From positions 1,364,001-1,428,000 of the forward strand of contig AP026126.1 in NCBI GenBank assembly GCA_030295235.1: DNA of 64,000 bases. The letters run 5' to 3'. Below are positions 39,434 to 51,408 of the stretch, one piece after another (position 1 is the stretch's first letter; each line of letters begins with the position of its first letter). The translations under genes and the position numbers were made by a program. The notes under the pieces were generated by a model. The model saw only the letters and a list, made by a program, of their open reading frames with translations, searched no databases and was not told the DNA's origin. Source of the stretch: Fistulifera solaris (lineage: Eukaryota; Bacillariophyta; Bacillariophyceae; Naviculales; Stauroneidaceae).

Positions 39434-41968
39434 TTATTGAGAAGATTTGAGAACTTCTACAGTGAGGACCCAAAATTTAGTACCAACGTGCAGCCCGTAT
39501 GGATTCGCATCAGTCCCTATTTCTCCAGCAACAAGCTCTTCTTGGTAAATAATGCGGCCAAGGACAAAGTCGGGTGACCCCTTGATGCAATCGGTCGACA
39601 GGTAACGATGCGGACAATTCGTATGAAACGCAAGATACATCCGCTTGCCCCCTGTACCGCGACCAGTAGGCATGAAGAGACCAACATCCCCTATGCGGAA
39701 GCTGCTATGACTTATTTTGTCATTGAGCTGATTCGATGCCTCTAATTGATGCGTCGCTTTTTCCAAAAGAACCTTGGTCTTGTCTAGTTCTTTTCGAAGG
39801 GCCACAACTTCCTCTCCGGCAACATCAGCCGCACCATCCTTAGCGCGTGCTTCTTCAATGTAGGCTCGAGGTGGCTTGGCGCCTAAGCGTTCCAAAGTTT
39901 GTCGCAGGATGCAGTTCTCGTAAGCGAGAGTCTTTGCTTCGGCCTCAATAGCAGTGTTTGAAGCAGGATCGAGAATGATCTCATCTCCACTTTGTTCATC
40001 CGCACTGACAATCAAGTGTTCCGGCTGTTGAGCTGGTTCTTGCCCCGCTACCGCGGCACTTGTCATCATATTCGCACTTTGCTGCGGGTGATGACTCTCG
40101 GTGGTAAGTGTTGATGCACTGCCCCCTCCTTGCTCGGCAACTGTGGCGCTTTGCTGCATCAAAGCATCTGCGGCTGAATCCGCAGCGGACGACATCCCAA
40201 CGTTTGGTATTGTGTCCAACTCCACTAGCGCCGGAAGCTGCGGTGTAAACAAGGGAGGAGGTGTAGCCAAAGTAGGTACAAAAATGTCATAAAACGCCGG
40301 CATCAAATGTCGCCCTGCCCCCCTCAAAAACTTTTCTCTCGCTCGGACCTCGTCATCTCTCATTGCCGCCACGCGATCCATCATCGCTGTTGCCGACGCC
40401 ATGACCGCCTGACCATAGGCTCGGCGACGGCGGAGCTCCGACAGGAAGACTCGATACGATTCAGGAAGTTCAGAAACATGTTCTAAGTGAATCATATTTT
40501 CGGCTTGCTGCACAAGCGCTTCCCGAAGAACACCAACGCTAGACAGAACTTTCTGTATCGATGACTGAGCCACACTGACTTCCCGCAGCCTGGCTTTCAT
40601 ACGCCTCATCATACGATTCTTTGCATCAGCCACACTCGCCATCAATTCTTTAAGTTGTTCATCATCTTTCCGCATTTGCGAAACCAAATCCTTTGTCGAA
40701 TTCGACATCTCGCGAAGAGGAGTAAAAACATTCTGTATCTCGTCATCGCTCTGAGAGTTCATAGCATGCGTTATCCTTTGAACAGCATCCCGATGAGCAT
40801 TTCTTAGCATATCCAGTCGCTGCGCTTGCGCTTCATTTATATTTTGGACTGCCTCTTCAACTTTTGACCAAAGGTTGTTGATTTCGTTTTCGGCGTCGTG
40901 ATCTCTTTGTGCAATATCTTCACGGGAAGACGGAGAAGCAAGCTGATTGAATGTGATTTCAAGCTCTCCAAAAGGGAAAGGAGCCTCTGATGAGAATGTA
41001 GGCATTGCGTAGCCCATGCTCGCTCACGCTCTACAGGAACCGTGTCAAGGAGGTTATCCATATTGCGTCCAGCAGCTCGTGCTATCGACACTAATGATGG
41101 ATGCAAAGGGATTGTAGCCAAATTCGAAAGAATAGAATCAAAGCGCTGCAAAAGAGCTCCGTGTGCGGACGTTTTTGCTTGAAAGTTTGCCGTAAATTCT
41201 GCACGTGTTCGGGCCGCCCCATGATAATGGTCTGAAAGATTCGAGACTGCGGCACGCAGAGATCTAGCCATGACCGCCTGCTCCTGCACGCATGATCGAC
41301 AAGCTGCCATGCGAAGATCTGCCCCGTCGGCTAAAACACGCCCTTGGGACATGTGAAGCATAAATTGTCGTTCAAAAGCAAACAAGGGAAGATGCAAAGG
41401 CGGGGCCCCGCTGGGATCGAGCGACAAAGGACTCGGTCCAGGTGCTTCCGTTGGTAGCGTAAGAGTAGTGGGTTCCAGATGACATATAGGAGGGTCGGGT
41501 GCATTTTCAGACAAATCAAGCTTCGAGAATAGAAAAAGGCGTTTCGCACCCGAACGCTCAGATCTTGTCAAAAGAGTTCTTGGTTTAGTGACATCTTCTT
41601 GGATGGGGTCATCTTCCATATCCCCCAGACGCAAAGCATTTAATATTTCCTCTGATTGTAAAGTTGTATTTTTGGGGACTTTGTACGGTGGTCCTAAAAG
41701 AAGAATTTGATTTTGTGGAGGGACAGCAGCGGCCAAATGACTGCGAAGATTTGTCACCCTGCGAAGCAAGAGGCCCATCAGAGAATACGATACAGAACGA
41801 TGGAGGAAGTACAGGACCGCACTTCTATACGAAGCAGTTTCGGAATCAAAAGAGAAACATGAACAGAATAGCATTTCCATCATCTATCACTACCAAGAGT
41901 CTTCCGCAGTCACAGAAATTGCTGACTTACGTGAGTTCTGAAAGCTGCAGCTTTATCTTATAGGTCAT
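39434..41968 (-). CDS. ATG11: ATG11/FIP200 (RB1CC1)-like autophagy scaffold
   Basis: The C-terminus holds a Claw/ATG11 domain: SFRIGDVGLFMPTGRGTGGKRMYLAFH, then PHRYLS, VLGRIIYQEELVAGE and LHVGTKFWVLTVEVL, like the FIP200 claw. Upstream are long coiled-coil helices and a region rich in Ala/Gln. The N-terminal region has NQILLLGPPYKVP and RLFLFSK, matching the ubiquitin-like start of FIP200, plus an ERERAWATQCLHSHQ helix typical of ATG11/17. Exon 1 (41968-41931) and an intron (41930-41825) are inferred from splice sites in phase. One missing base lies in the run at 40970-40973. The corrected length is 809. It would tie the ATG1 kinase complex to cargo. The N-terminal residues are the least certain part. 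Confidence 0.75.
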
Positions 41969-42891
41969 CCCTGTACTCGCAGCGAGCACGCGTATCGTCA
42001 CCGACTGCGAATGATTGCTTGTCATGATTATTTGTGCATTCTAATAAAAATAAGATTAGATGTCAAGGAGTAGGAACTGCATCAACGCCTCAAGTCAAAC
42101 ATGTTTTCTTTCACTCTCCTGTCAAGCAGACGAAATAAAAAACACAACGAAAACGCGGCGAAACCAAGACCTGAATACTTTGTACGAAGAAGCAGACTGC
42201 ACTTACCGCTACGACTTTTACATACATCATTGTAGAACCGCTTCTCCTATTTATAAAACATGCTAGGAGTCTTGTTCTTAATTTGCCGCATTTTTTTAAA
42301 TGGAAGACGAGGAAGGTGACACAGGAAAAGCGAGAATTCTGTCCTCGTGCTATTGTGATCTTTGAGGCTTTTTGATTGCCGGGACTGAAAACCTGTTGAG
42401 TTGAAATCGCGAGTGTCATACTTTGTAAAAGATTTGTAAAGACAGTAACAGCAATCTTGAAATAGCCGTACCAATGGACCACGAGTAAATTAATGAAAGT
42501 GATACAAATGGCGGTGCCACAAAAGTCGCGTCAATTTGATTAAAGAGAGAGCCTGGCGTTGGAGGAAAGTACTTGAACAAGTCCACAACGACCAAGGTGA
42601 CGCTACTGACTTCCAAAAGCCCCAGAATCTCAGATTTTCTGTGAACGTAAAAACACCACATCCATAGATTTTCTGTGGACGTGTTGACACGACATCCACA
42701 TACTCGGAGTAATATTTCCGCCCACGTGAAGACACGAAATACACAGATTTTCTGTATACTCATCAAGACAACAAGAACATTGAAACCATGAGGACGACGA
42801 CTGACTTTCAAACTTTGCAAAAACTTAATTGCTATTGCCTTTGTAACAACTATCGAGGAGTCGTATTCACAAATTATATATTCGATGATTC
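41969..42891. promoter_or_regulatory. Divergent intergenic region with small imperfect tandem repeat
   Basis: 920 bases. Near 42628-42760 the words AGATTTTCTGTG and CATCCACAT recur, giving three imperfect copies of a roughly 40-55-base unit that include GGACGTGTTGACACGA. The minus-strand frame 42416-42820 runs through the repeats and is not convincing as a gene. Confidence 0.4.
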
Positions 42892-43518
42892 ATGTCGTGC
42901 CCTAATGACTTGCACCACCAAACGGCTGCACTGACAGCGATTGAGGCGACATGTGACAACGATCTTCGGGTGCCTTACTTTTGTGAAGAAAACGTCTGGC
43001 GCCTCTGCTACCGCAAGATGCGCGAGCAGCCTGACAATCACTTCTTTGCTGTGTTTATCTCCAATAGCAAGCAATGTGTACCAATCTTTCATCAACTTGC
43101 CGCCTCGGATCCTAGTAAGCCTTGCTGTTGGGATTATCATGTTATATTGCTTTGCGCAACGCGGAGCGATGGAGTTTTTGTTCATGACATCGATAGTACC
43201 TTGCCGTATCCAACCCCGTTACAGACCTATCTCGAACTGTCTTTTCTACAAGACGAAACCTCGCCGTTTGCTCCTATGTTTCGAGTAGTCCCTGGACACG
43301 TCTACATCCGAGAATTTGCCAGTGATCGTAGTCACATGTACAATGCCGAAACGAATAGCTGGAATGCCGCTCCGCCTACCTATGATTGCATCAATATGAG
43401 CCACGGCAGACACAGTACGTTTATACAGTATAACGATTTTGCTCATGATAATGCGCGAAAGCAAGATCCCATTATGTACGGAGCCGTTATTACGAAAAAA
43501 AGATCTGGAGGGGTATGA
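42892..43518 (+). CDS. NTAQ1: Protein N-terminal glutamine amidohydrolase NTAQ1
   Basis: An intact frame of 208 residues, as in other NTAQ1 proteins. It has VPYFCEENVW with the catalytic Cys (residue 31), the family name motif CWDYHVILL with the catalytic His, and the HDIDSTLPYPT block with the catalytic Asp. FRVVPGHVYIREFASDRSHM and CINMSHGRHSTFIQY are further family signatures. The enzyme deamidates N-terminal Gln to Glu, feeding substrates into the arginylation branch of the N-degron pathway. It faces the uridine kinase gene tail to tail, 82 bases apart. Confidence 0.93.
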   Translation: MSCPNDLHHQTAALTAIEATCDNDLRVPYFCEENVWRLCYRKMREQPDNHFFAVFISNSKQCVPIFHQLAASDPSKPCCWDYHVILLCATRSDGVFVHDIDSTLPYPTPLQTYLELSFLQDETSPFAPMFRVVPGHVYIREFASDRSHMYNAETNSWNAAPPTYDCINMSHGRHSTFIQYNDFAHDNARKQDPIMYGAVITKKRSGGV

Positions 43519-43600
43519 TTACATTGGAGTCGAATAAAAGAAGTGTTAGGTATCGCAACGACGATCGTTCTGCTGTTTCTTGATCAAAATTTACGTTCGA

Positions 43601-44565
43601 CTATGAAAAAGCCATCTTGATTCCTGCTTTGGTGCTTAAATGGTTGGCAAGGACTTCGCATGCGACAGCCATGGAATGAGGATTTTCATTGTTGACAATC
43701 ACATCCGCTTTGTATTTGGAGGGTTCGACGAACTGTAATAGAAAGTGAGAAACAGCCGGGTTGTTGCGATGTCCCGACTAGCTTTTCAACGTACCATCTC
43801 GTGCATGGGACGAACCGTTTCATTGTATTGACAAAGGACATCATCGACTGTGCGTCCTCTTTCTCGTAAATCTCTCGAAAGACGACGAACTAAACGAATA
43901 TCTGCCGCAGCATCCTGCAATTGTAAACGAGAGAATGAGTCGGTAATTCATTTGCTCGACTCGGCAAATCATTTACTTTCACGTAACGCACCACGTAGAC
44001 CATGACATCCAATTCTCGTCTTAGATTTTCATCGCTCAGAATGAGAATACCCTCAACCAAAATAATTTTCTGCGGTGTCACACTTTGAGTTCCTTTGGCT
44101 CGCGTGTGTGACGCAAAGTCCCATAGCGGTACATCCACAGCTTCGCCTCGCTTGAGACTTTGAATATGTTCGATCAATAGCGATGTTTCCAGCGAATCCG
44201 GATGATCGAAGTTGTTTCGAGCCCGGTCTGTGGGTGTTAGATGTGAAAGGTCCCGATAGTACGAGTCATGGTGCAAATAGGATACATTCTCACTTTCGTC
44301 GAGTTTCTGGAAAAGGCGATGGGCTAAGGTTGTCTAATTATGGCGCGAGGCAAAATTAAAATGTAAGAAACGCTTCTCACTAAGAAAGAAGTTTGACGAA
44401 AACTCTCAATCTTACTTTGCCAGCTCCTGTTCCTCCCGCGATGCCTTGTTGTTTGCAATTGATGTAAGCAATGAAAGCATTGTAAAGAAGCAGGTGAGTA
44501 GGGACTGTGACGACCTTTTTCAGGGATCATTCCAACGTACCAATGGTTACAACTGGAATCGGCAT
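43601..44565 (-). CDS. Uridine kinase (uridine/cytidine kinase)
   Basis: Five exons: 44565-44541, 44444-44416, 44333-43992, 43914-43795 and 43732-43601. All have GT-AG borders and consistent phases, giving 215 residues. The N-terminus [22 protein letters not shown] is a P-loop split by two introns, the second falling inside the loop. [43 protein letters not shown] and a long [18 protein letters not shown] with [11 protein letters not shown] complete the UCK fold. The C-terminal [18 protein letters not shown] is conserved in Udk enzymes. It salvages uridine and cytidine to UMP and CMP. No frameshift is seen. The first exon encodes only eight complete residues and one base of the next codon. 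Confidence 0.9.
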
Positions 44566-45090
44566 TTTCTGTGATATTCTTCTTTTCGTAAATAAATTTC
44601 GCGTAGTTTTTGTTGGCTAAGCTACAAAAGTCTAACTGATTGCTTTGTTGCAAATTTGTTTTTCTCGTTTCGTCGTCCTGCTATTTTGGCATTTGTCTGC
44701 CGATAATGAGGGTGCAGGAGGGTCGACGAGGAGTCGTCGACGAGAGAGGATGATAGGTGCGCAGGGGGCAGGGGGCGACACAATCCTACAAAACTAACCA
44801 TTGTGCTGGTACCAGTACGTCTTCACATTGCTATACGGAGAAAGACCTAAAAACGTCGCAATACAAGCTAGGGAGAGAAAAAGCGACAAGCAACAAGACT
44901 TGGAAGTCGACGGATCGCCTCGTGACTCGTGACCTTCGTTTGCAAGAAAGAGACGCGAGTGCACATGATTCTAATTCAGCTCATGCCTTTAAGCGACTTT
45001 GATCCACTCACCAGTTTGTCCTTTGGCTTACTTAATTAAATTCTTTCAAAGCTTTTATTGTCCGATGAACCATAGAATTGAAGATTTGTA
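44566..45090. promoter_or_regulatory. Divergent spacer between uridine kinase and lipase genes
   Basis: 525 bases. A GTCGACGAGGAGTCGTCGACGAG stretch at 44722-44744 is an inverted-repeat-rich GTCGAC cluster, and GGTACCAGTACG lies at 44804-44815. Other small ORFs are unconvincing. Confidence 0.35.
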
Positions 45091-47552
45091 ATGCCAGCCA
45101 TTTTACTTTTTTCGAGAAGGACCGCGTTAGGGGGAGACGACCTTCAGCCTGCCGCATTTGTGTCTATTATTCTCCGCATCGGGCAGTTCTTGGTGCTACT
45201 AATCCCCATATTCGCACGAATGCGTCTAGATGTAGTACGAGCCGGTGGATTTATCGAATATCTCCTTTATGATCCCAATGACCAAGATTCGACTTGTCGC
45301 AATTCACATTTCTACTGCTTATTGACGTTGATTTATGCTCTCTTGACAGCATTATACATTATTGCTGCTATTATTCTTGACCAGAGAATAGCTTTCTGGT
45401 CCAGTCAAGGTTCACCGACCGAGCGTGAACCTCGATCATCCAAAGTCGCCCATTTACTTGAATTGAAGCTACTACCTGTTACAATTGTGCTCCTCCTCGT
45501 TTGGGCAACAGGCTTGAGCACAATATCTACTGGAAAACGGTACTACCGTTGCGTGTACGAAAGCGAATTGGCCCATGATCCAACTTCCACGCCAGTTGTT
45601 TACTGGTGGGTCCCGTTGGTTATATTGCTGTCCTTGCAATTCACCGAGATGCTGTTTTCTTGGAGATTCCTTTTCGGTCTGTGTCGACAACCGAGAGTAA
45701 TAAACTCCGCATCATGGCATGGAGACGAAGAAGCCTATTTAACGGATCCAGTCAATCACGAACTGATTGAGGAAATGTGGGCGGAACGATGTGCTTCATT
45801 TTGCCAGTGTTTGTCGTGGATGAGCTGCTTTCTGTTTGGAGGACGCGAGTTAGCAGGGCAAGCTGAATTCGGAGACGTGGCTAGAGCGCTAGCAGATTAC
45901 CTTGAGTATCGAGGAGTGCTAGATGTAGTGCCATCGGATATTGTCACTGGGCTGATCCTCGTCCGAAATATTCAGCAAGAAAGGATTTTGAATTATCGAA
46001 GAGAATTGCGATCGAAAGCCACTAGCACGTTGAGCACAGCATCAACGCCAGAGGGACGTACATATACGACCGAAACTGGCGAAGACAGCGGGCTACTGGG
46101 AAGTGATACTGTGTCACCTATCAATCTTCCAGCTGCCATCAGTTCTACTCAACCACTAATGGATGAAATTGATCCACTCGACCCAGCTGATCGAAATGGA
46201 AGGCTACTGGACAGAAATAGTTTTTCGGATATGCAATGTTTAGAAGAAGGCGCCCGCTACGCTAGTTACGCGCTAGCAATCTACACGTGGGTTTTGTACG
46301 TCTATGAGCGCCCAATTTCCGGTCCGTTCGAACTCTTGGGTCGGGGGTGCATAGCATGCTGTCGAGGAAAATACAAAAGAGCGCACTCTCCGGACGGACT
46401 GAACATATCAGGGGAGAATGAGATTGTTGAAATAGGAGAAGCTGAGTTCCATGGCGATAATATGTGCCGCACACACCGCAATGCATTACTCCTCAGTGCA
46501 AATCTGTCCGACGCTGACTTGGTATATGCTCAGTTGCGCAGCGGCTTCCGCGATAACCCATACTGCATAATTTTAGACCACGCATGGAAGACGGTGGTCG
46601 TTTCGATTCGAGGACTTTTAGTCTGGAGGATTGTGTGACCGATGTCTTAATTCAACCGGAGTCACTTGAGAAACTTGGTGTAGATTTTGGCTTTAACGGA
46701 CACGGACAATTCTGCCATGGTGGAGTTATGAATTGCGTACGAAACATTTACAGAGACTTGGAAAGGCATCACCTCCTTGAGAGACTTCTACTGGGACCAA
46801 ATGCTGCATACCCTGACTATTCGCTGCGAATAGTCGGTCACAGTTTAGGTGCGGCAACTGGTACGCTTCTTTCTTACATGCTACGGAATAAGTACCCAAA
46901 TCTGAGGTGCTTGAATTATTCGCCAGTAGGCTGCGCATTCACATGGGATCTGGCAACTGGTTGCTCTGAATGGTGCGACTCTTTTTTTGTTGACTCAGAT
47001 ATTGTACCCAGACTTTCACTTGAATCAATGGACAAGCTCCGTGATGATATGCTTGAAGGAATTGGACGGCTCAAGGTGCCGAAGATTCACGTTGCCCGCC
47101 GCGCCGTTGGTCACTACGGTTTACTCGCGTGTGGTGACTTTTGTTACAGATTTTTTTCAGATGAACATGCCTTACAAGATACGGCAGAGCTTCTACATGA
47201 ACCTGAAAATGTGCCTGATTCTGCGTTTCAAGATCAGTTATCTCGATTTAAGTTGATGCAAGCTGAACGAAAGCGTTCTCGAGGTGTGATTCGTTCCACC
47301 AAGCTCTATCCTCCTGGTCGTATGATCCACTTGGCAAAAATAGGAGAAAAGCGATCTTGTCTTCACGGATGCGCTAGATGCTTGACGTGCTGTTCGACCA
47401 GTTTCGGCTCCGAATACGTTCCGGTGTGGGTCAGGAATGACGAGCTTCACGAAATTGTGGTAAGCCCAACAATGGGCACGGACCACTTTCCGAATCGTTT
47501 GCGCAAAATACTTGTTGATGTTGCATCGAGTCATGGAATGAATGCTTCCTAG
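45091..47552 (+). CDS. sn1-specific diacylglycerol lipase-like protein (four transmembrane spans plus class 3 lipase)
   Basis: The N-terminal 200 residues have four hydrophobic helices (FVSIILRIGQFLVLLIPIF, LLTLIYALLTALYIIAAIIL, LLPVTIVLLLVWATGL, VPLVILLSLQFTEMLF), as in DAGL alpha/beta. After a loop region, the lipase part has VVVSIRG-TFSLEDCVTDV and the nucleophile elbow GHSLGAA. LNYSPVGCAF and SDIVPRLSLESMDKLR, with Asp and a later His, fit the class 3 (alpha/beta hydrolase) fold. A missing G at 46612-46613 breaks it near the RGT block; corrected length is 820. DAGLs release the sn-1 chain of diacylglycerol. The terminal segment after about residue 700 has a Cys-rich HGCARCLTCC. Confidence 0.85.
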
Positions 47553-48627
47553 GCTCGCGTCTATGATCATCTGAACTTTCTATGCTTACCACTTTGCTGG
47601 TGTCCTTAGCTATCCATCAATTATCCATGCATACTCAAAGAGATAAGCTAAATGGGCGGAAGGAAAGGGCGCGGACGGAGTTGCGACAGTGAAAGGATTT
47701 TCTCTGACGACGGTGCCCGATTAAGGAGGCTTTGGCTCCCGAAGACCCTACATAGCAATTCGAATTCCAAATACAGATGATAGGTGATCGGTGGCAGATG
47801 ATAGGATCACGATTTAGAAACGTTAGTTGTAGAGTCTAGAGTTCTAGGTTCTAGGTTTTCATCACGCAACACTACAAGAGCTACTGCTATGGTTAGTCGT
47901 AGTCTATTAATACTTGTCATTTATTTGTTGCAGGCTCCAAGTCCTGCAATAACAAAAAACGAAGGAATCGGAAGGAAGAACTAAGCAGCGAGCGGCCAGC
48001 GGGGCGTAAGGCGTAAACGAGTTGCACGATGTTTATGATGATACGGGAAGGACGTTAAAATTCTTCCTCCCAGTACAAGATTCTACGTAGCGTCTACAAC
48101 GAGGCAGAATTTTAACGCCGTTCCCGTACCTGGTAATTTAAAGCGGACTAAAAAGGATAAAGAATCGTCGATGGTCTTGTGTCCAACAGGCCCTAAAGAC
48201 TGTGAGGAGTACTTTTGAATCATGAATTCGTTGAGATACAGTTAGCCAAGGGGCCGTTAAGACTCAAGAAAGCCCATAAATCCCACTCCTTCAAACACAA
48301 GAGTGAGGTCGTCAGATGTCCGATGTCCTCTGTCCGAAACCGGAAAGGTCATTGTGAACTTTTTACGCTCTGACTGTTACACATTCCATCCGTTGCACAT
48401 TAAAAATCATTGCGATAGCTGAGAGCATTCTGCGCTTTGCCGAGGTCGTGAAGCGTGAAAGTCGTCAAGTGACCGTTTTCTTTGACGGCACGAACAAAAC
48501 GCATGCCGATCCCCGCTCACAAAACCCACCGTTTATCGTTTCTTTCATAGAAGTAGGACCCGTCCAAATCATTTTTAGCAGCACCCTCTTTCATAACCAA
48601 CCAAAGTTTCCTCTCTAGGAGCTAGCA
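47553..48627. other. 1 kb gene-free region with a long hairpin and repeats
   Basis: No convincing gene. A near-perfect inverted repeat lies at 48042-48064 and 48106-48128 (21 of 23 pairs, 41-nt loop). A small direct repeat of GTTCTAG occurs near 47840-47853. The region may contain a noncoding transcript or promoter for the small ORF at 48628. Confidence 0.35.
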
Positions 48628-48981
48628 ATGTGCATGTCAACCACAAATAATAGCTGCGAAATGGAACCTACTTCACGAACTTTATCTGAGCCAGTCCCGA
48701 AAAAACCAGATGTGCAATTTGCGATTGGCACCGCTGGATCCGTTCATGACATGAAATTGCAGTCACACAACAATCGGCGGAAATACGCTCGAAGAGGCTC
48801 TAAGACTCCTTTCATGTTGATGCTGAATGTGAAGCAGCTATCGCCAGTCAGTGATTACGACATTTCCATGACCGACAACACCTTCAACCGCAAACGCCGC
48901 ATGTCTGTCGTCTCGTCTCTCATACTGCAGTTTGAAGATTCAATATGCATTGAAAGCAAGTGTATAAAGAGAGACCGCTAG
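48628..48981 (+). CDS. Hypothetical short protein (117 residues)
   Basis: An intact ORF of 117 residues with a basic middle segment (NNRRKYARRGSKTPF) and a C-terminal basic FNRKRRMS. It matches no domain I know. No signal peptide or membrane span is visible. It has its own 5' region and does not overlap other genes, so it may be real; the codon usage looks like that of neighbours. Confidence 0.4.
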   Translation: MCMSTTNNSCEMEPTSRTLSEPVPKKPDVQFAIGTAGSVHDMKLQSHNNRRKYARRGSKTPFMLMLNVKQLSPVSDYDISMTDNTFNRKRRMSVVSSLILQFEDSICIESKCIKRDR

Positions 48982-49259
48982 CAATTTTGTATGCCTGCTT
49001 AAGCCATATGTTTAATAATGCTTAAAAAACGCTATTCTTTCACCACTCTGGTCTTTTCATTTCCGCTTTTTCTTCAGACTCGTACCAGGTTACGTGCGCC
49101 TTGTCTGCATGACATTACTCAAAACAGACTACCTGGTAGAAAGCAAAAACCACCGCTGCAAGACGCAGCGTTAAAATTCAAAGGTAAAAGCTGAGTTGAA
49201 GAAAGAAAACTTAGGATGTATTACGGTTCTTTTATACATCTCGCCTCTCGTACAGACTT

Positions 49260-49946
49260 TTACTCGGATTCATCTTCAGCGTCCTCTTCTCTCGCGTAAA
49301 TGACATTATCGATGACTCCGAATGCGAGCGCTTGCTCTACATTCATGAAGTAATCACGATCCATACGACGCTCAATTTCTTCCAAAGATTGACCCGTGTG
49401 ATAAACAAATAGATTGTTCAAATTGGCCCTCGTGCGCAGAATTTCCTTGGCTTGTATATCAATGTCGGCAGCCATTCCTTGTGCTCCTCCGCTGGGTTGA
49501 TGAATCATGATACGCGCATTTGGCAAAGCCTTGCGACAACCTTTGGCGCCTCCCGCCAACAAAAGGGAACCCATAGATGCTGCCTGACCCATACACATGG
49601 TGTGTATTTCCGGCCGAATGTATTGCATAGTATCATAAATCGCCATACCCGCCGTGACTAATCCACCTGGGCTGTTAATGTACATGTGCACGGGCGATCG
49701 GGGGTCTTCGGCTTCTAAGAATAAAAGCTGCGCTGTCACGAGAGATGCCATCTGATCGGTGACTTCTCCATGCACACAAATGATTCGTTCTCTCAAAAGG
49801 CGCGAATAAATATCGAACGATCGTTCACCCAACGCCCCACTTTCTAATACAATTGGGACAGTATAAGATCGAGTCGTTGCGATAGCGGATCTGGTGCTCG
49901 GCGCTCGTGCTGCTTGCGCAAGGTATTTCATCAGCAAGCGTGTCAT
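49260..49946 (-). CDS. CLPP: ATP-dependent Clp protease proteolytic subunit ClpP
   Basis: An intact 228-residue frame. The first 30 residues ([28 protein letters not shown]) form a mitochondrial-like presequence. The ClpP fold follows: [39 protein letters not shown] with catalytic Ser124, MIHQPSGG with His149, and RMDRDYFM with the Asp of the triad. It would assemble into a heptameric chamber with ClpX or a similar unfoldase in the mitochondrial matrix. A plastid motif is not seen. Total length fits nuclear ClpP homologues of mitochondria. Confidence 0.93.
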   Translation of the reverse strand: MTRLLMKYLAQAARAPSTRSAIATTRSYTVPIVLESGALGERSFDIYSRLLRERIICVHGEVTDQMASLVTAQLLFLEAEDPRSPVHMYINSPGGLVTAGMAIYDTMQYIRPEIHTMCMGQAASMGSLLLAGGAKGCRKALPNARIMIHQPSGGAQGMAADIDIQAKEILRTRANLNNLFVYHTGQSLEEIERRMDRDYFMNVEQALAFGVIDNVIYAREEDAEDESE

Positions 49947-50413
49947 AGTAGGATTACTCTAACGGTGATGGGAATGAGTACGATTACAATAGTTTACAAA
50001 GACATAAACTGAATGATCAACTGCAATAAGACTGATCCCATTCATCATGGCGGAGTGCATCGAGCATCGAGAGACGAGATATCGTCGTCGTGGTGACGAC
50101 TGACACATGACTGAAATCCGATCGTAGTGAAAGGTCGTCTACTTATTGTGATATAGTAGAAGCGTACGATATGATTTTATTGTGAGCCGTCCTTTATTCG
50201 TCCGTCGACGTGCGATTTTTCGAACAACAAAGAATTCAACGAGCAGGCACAACAACCGAAAGAACAGTCAAGAATGCAAAATCAAAGCATTTTGATCACA
50301 ACAAGACCACTATTATCATTCTTTGAAATACATCCTCATAAATCTGGGAAGTTTTGACTGAACGCGCACGGTAAAGCATTACACGCGTCACTTGCAAGTT
50401 GACGCATTTGAAT
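49947..50413. promoter_or_regulatory. Divergent spacer between ClpP and HMA gene
   Basis: 465 bases, AT-rich. A degenerate copy of the dispersed element (ACATGACTGAAATCCG) lies near 50104-50119. No gene is supported. Confidence 0.3.
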
Positions 50414-51408
50414 ATGCAGACGCTACGTTTACTTTGTGTTGCTCTCCTTTCGAGGCCCTGGTCGTTTACCTCCAGCACCGTGATGCAACCTGTCCTTGGT
50501 TTCACACAAGCGTCTTCGGTAAGGTACAGCGGAACCGGAATTGCGTTAGCAGATACGGAAACAACGTGTAAAGCCGTTCCTACGTCTCAGTCAAATGCAA
50601 CGAACCATCCGCTTACATGGCGACAAAAACTTCAAAAAGGGATTGAATCGTCTCAGTTGAATACGTATCATTTAATTTGGTCAAAGGGGCGTGGAAGAAG
50701 CTTACGACGGGAACCATATCTCTATTTGCGGCGAATACTCTGTTTTCTCTTTACCCACAAGCAAATATCTTTCAGACTATATTGGATTACTTGAGCAAAT
50801 CGCAATTCGAGCCACTCTCTGCTTTGGCTACGGGCATTATTCTGCCTTTTTTGGCCAGTGCATGCTGTCTCCTGCAGCTTTGGATTAACCTACTGGCAGG
50901 TGGTTGTGCGGGATTTAACACGATTTTGGGGCCTGTACGTCCTTACTTTCTCTCAATTCTATTCTACATCACGCTGACCACTGGGCGGTGGCATTCTGGA
51001 AAATGGTATTTAGTGACAACGACTCGATGGCTAGTTGCGCTGTCGCCCGAGTTGCTGCATATCTGGAATGCTTGGAGTGAAAACAGTCGCCAGCACATCT
51101 CTTCCGACGTTTTAACGATGCCTTTCCAGGCCACTTTGAAGTTGGATATACCCACCATGGGATGTGTGGCATGTATCAACAAAATTAATTCGGCACTAAA
51201 CACAGATGGACGTATCTTAGAAGCAAATTCCGAACTAAATCCGTTAGGCGCGAAAGGAGGATACGCGACTGTTCGTGTCGCGTCGCAGACACGAGAAGAA
51301 TTAGATCAGTTATGTGAAAAGATTGTTCAGTCGATTGAAAAGGCTGGCTTTGAGCCGTGCCGTATTGAATCGATGGAACTGGTCAAGACTCCCGATCTTC
51401 TGCAGTGA
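50414..51408 (+). CDS. Membrane protein with C-terminal heavy-metal-associated domain
   Basis: The N-terminus MQTLRLLCVALLSRPWSF may be a signal peptide or targeting sequence. After about 90 residues come hydrophobic stretches (PLSALATGIILPFLASACCLLQLWINLLAG, FLSILFYITLTTG). The C-terminal ~85 residues form an HMA-type domain with DIPTMGCVACINKI, the CxxC metal site, and a conserved beta-alpha-beta pattern to EKAGFEPC. A missing G in the run 50686-50689 breaks the frame; corrected length is 331. Metal-binding domains anchored in a membrane suggest copper or zinc handling; substrate is unknown. Confidence 0.68.

Noticed and set aside
42416-42820. 134-residue minus-strand ORF near NTAQ1
   Set aside because: Made mostly of the imperfect tandem repeat; hydrophobic pattern results from TTTTCTG words.
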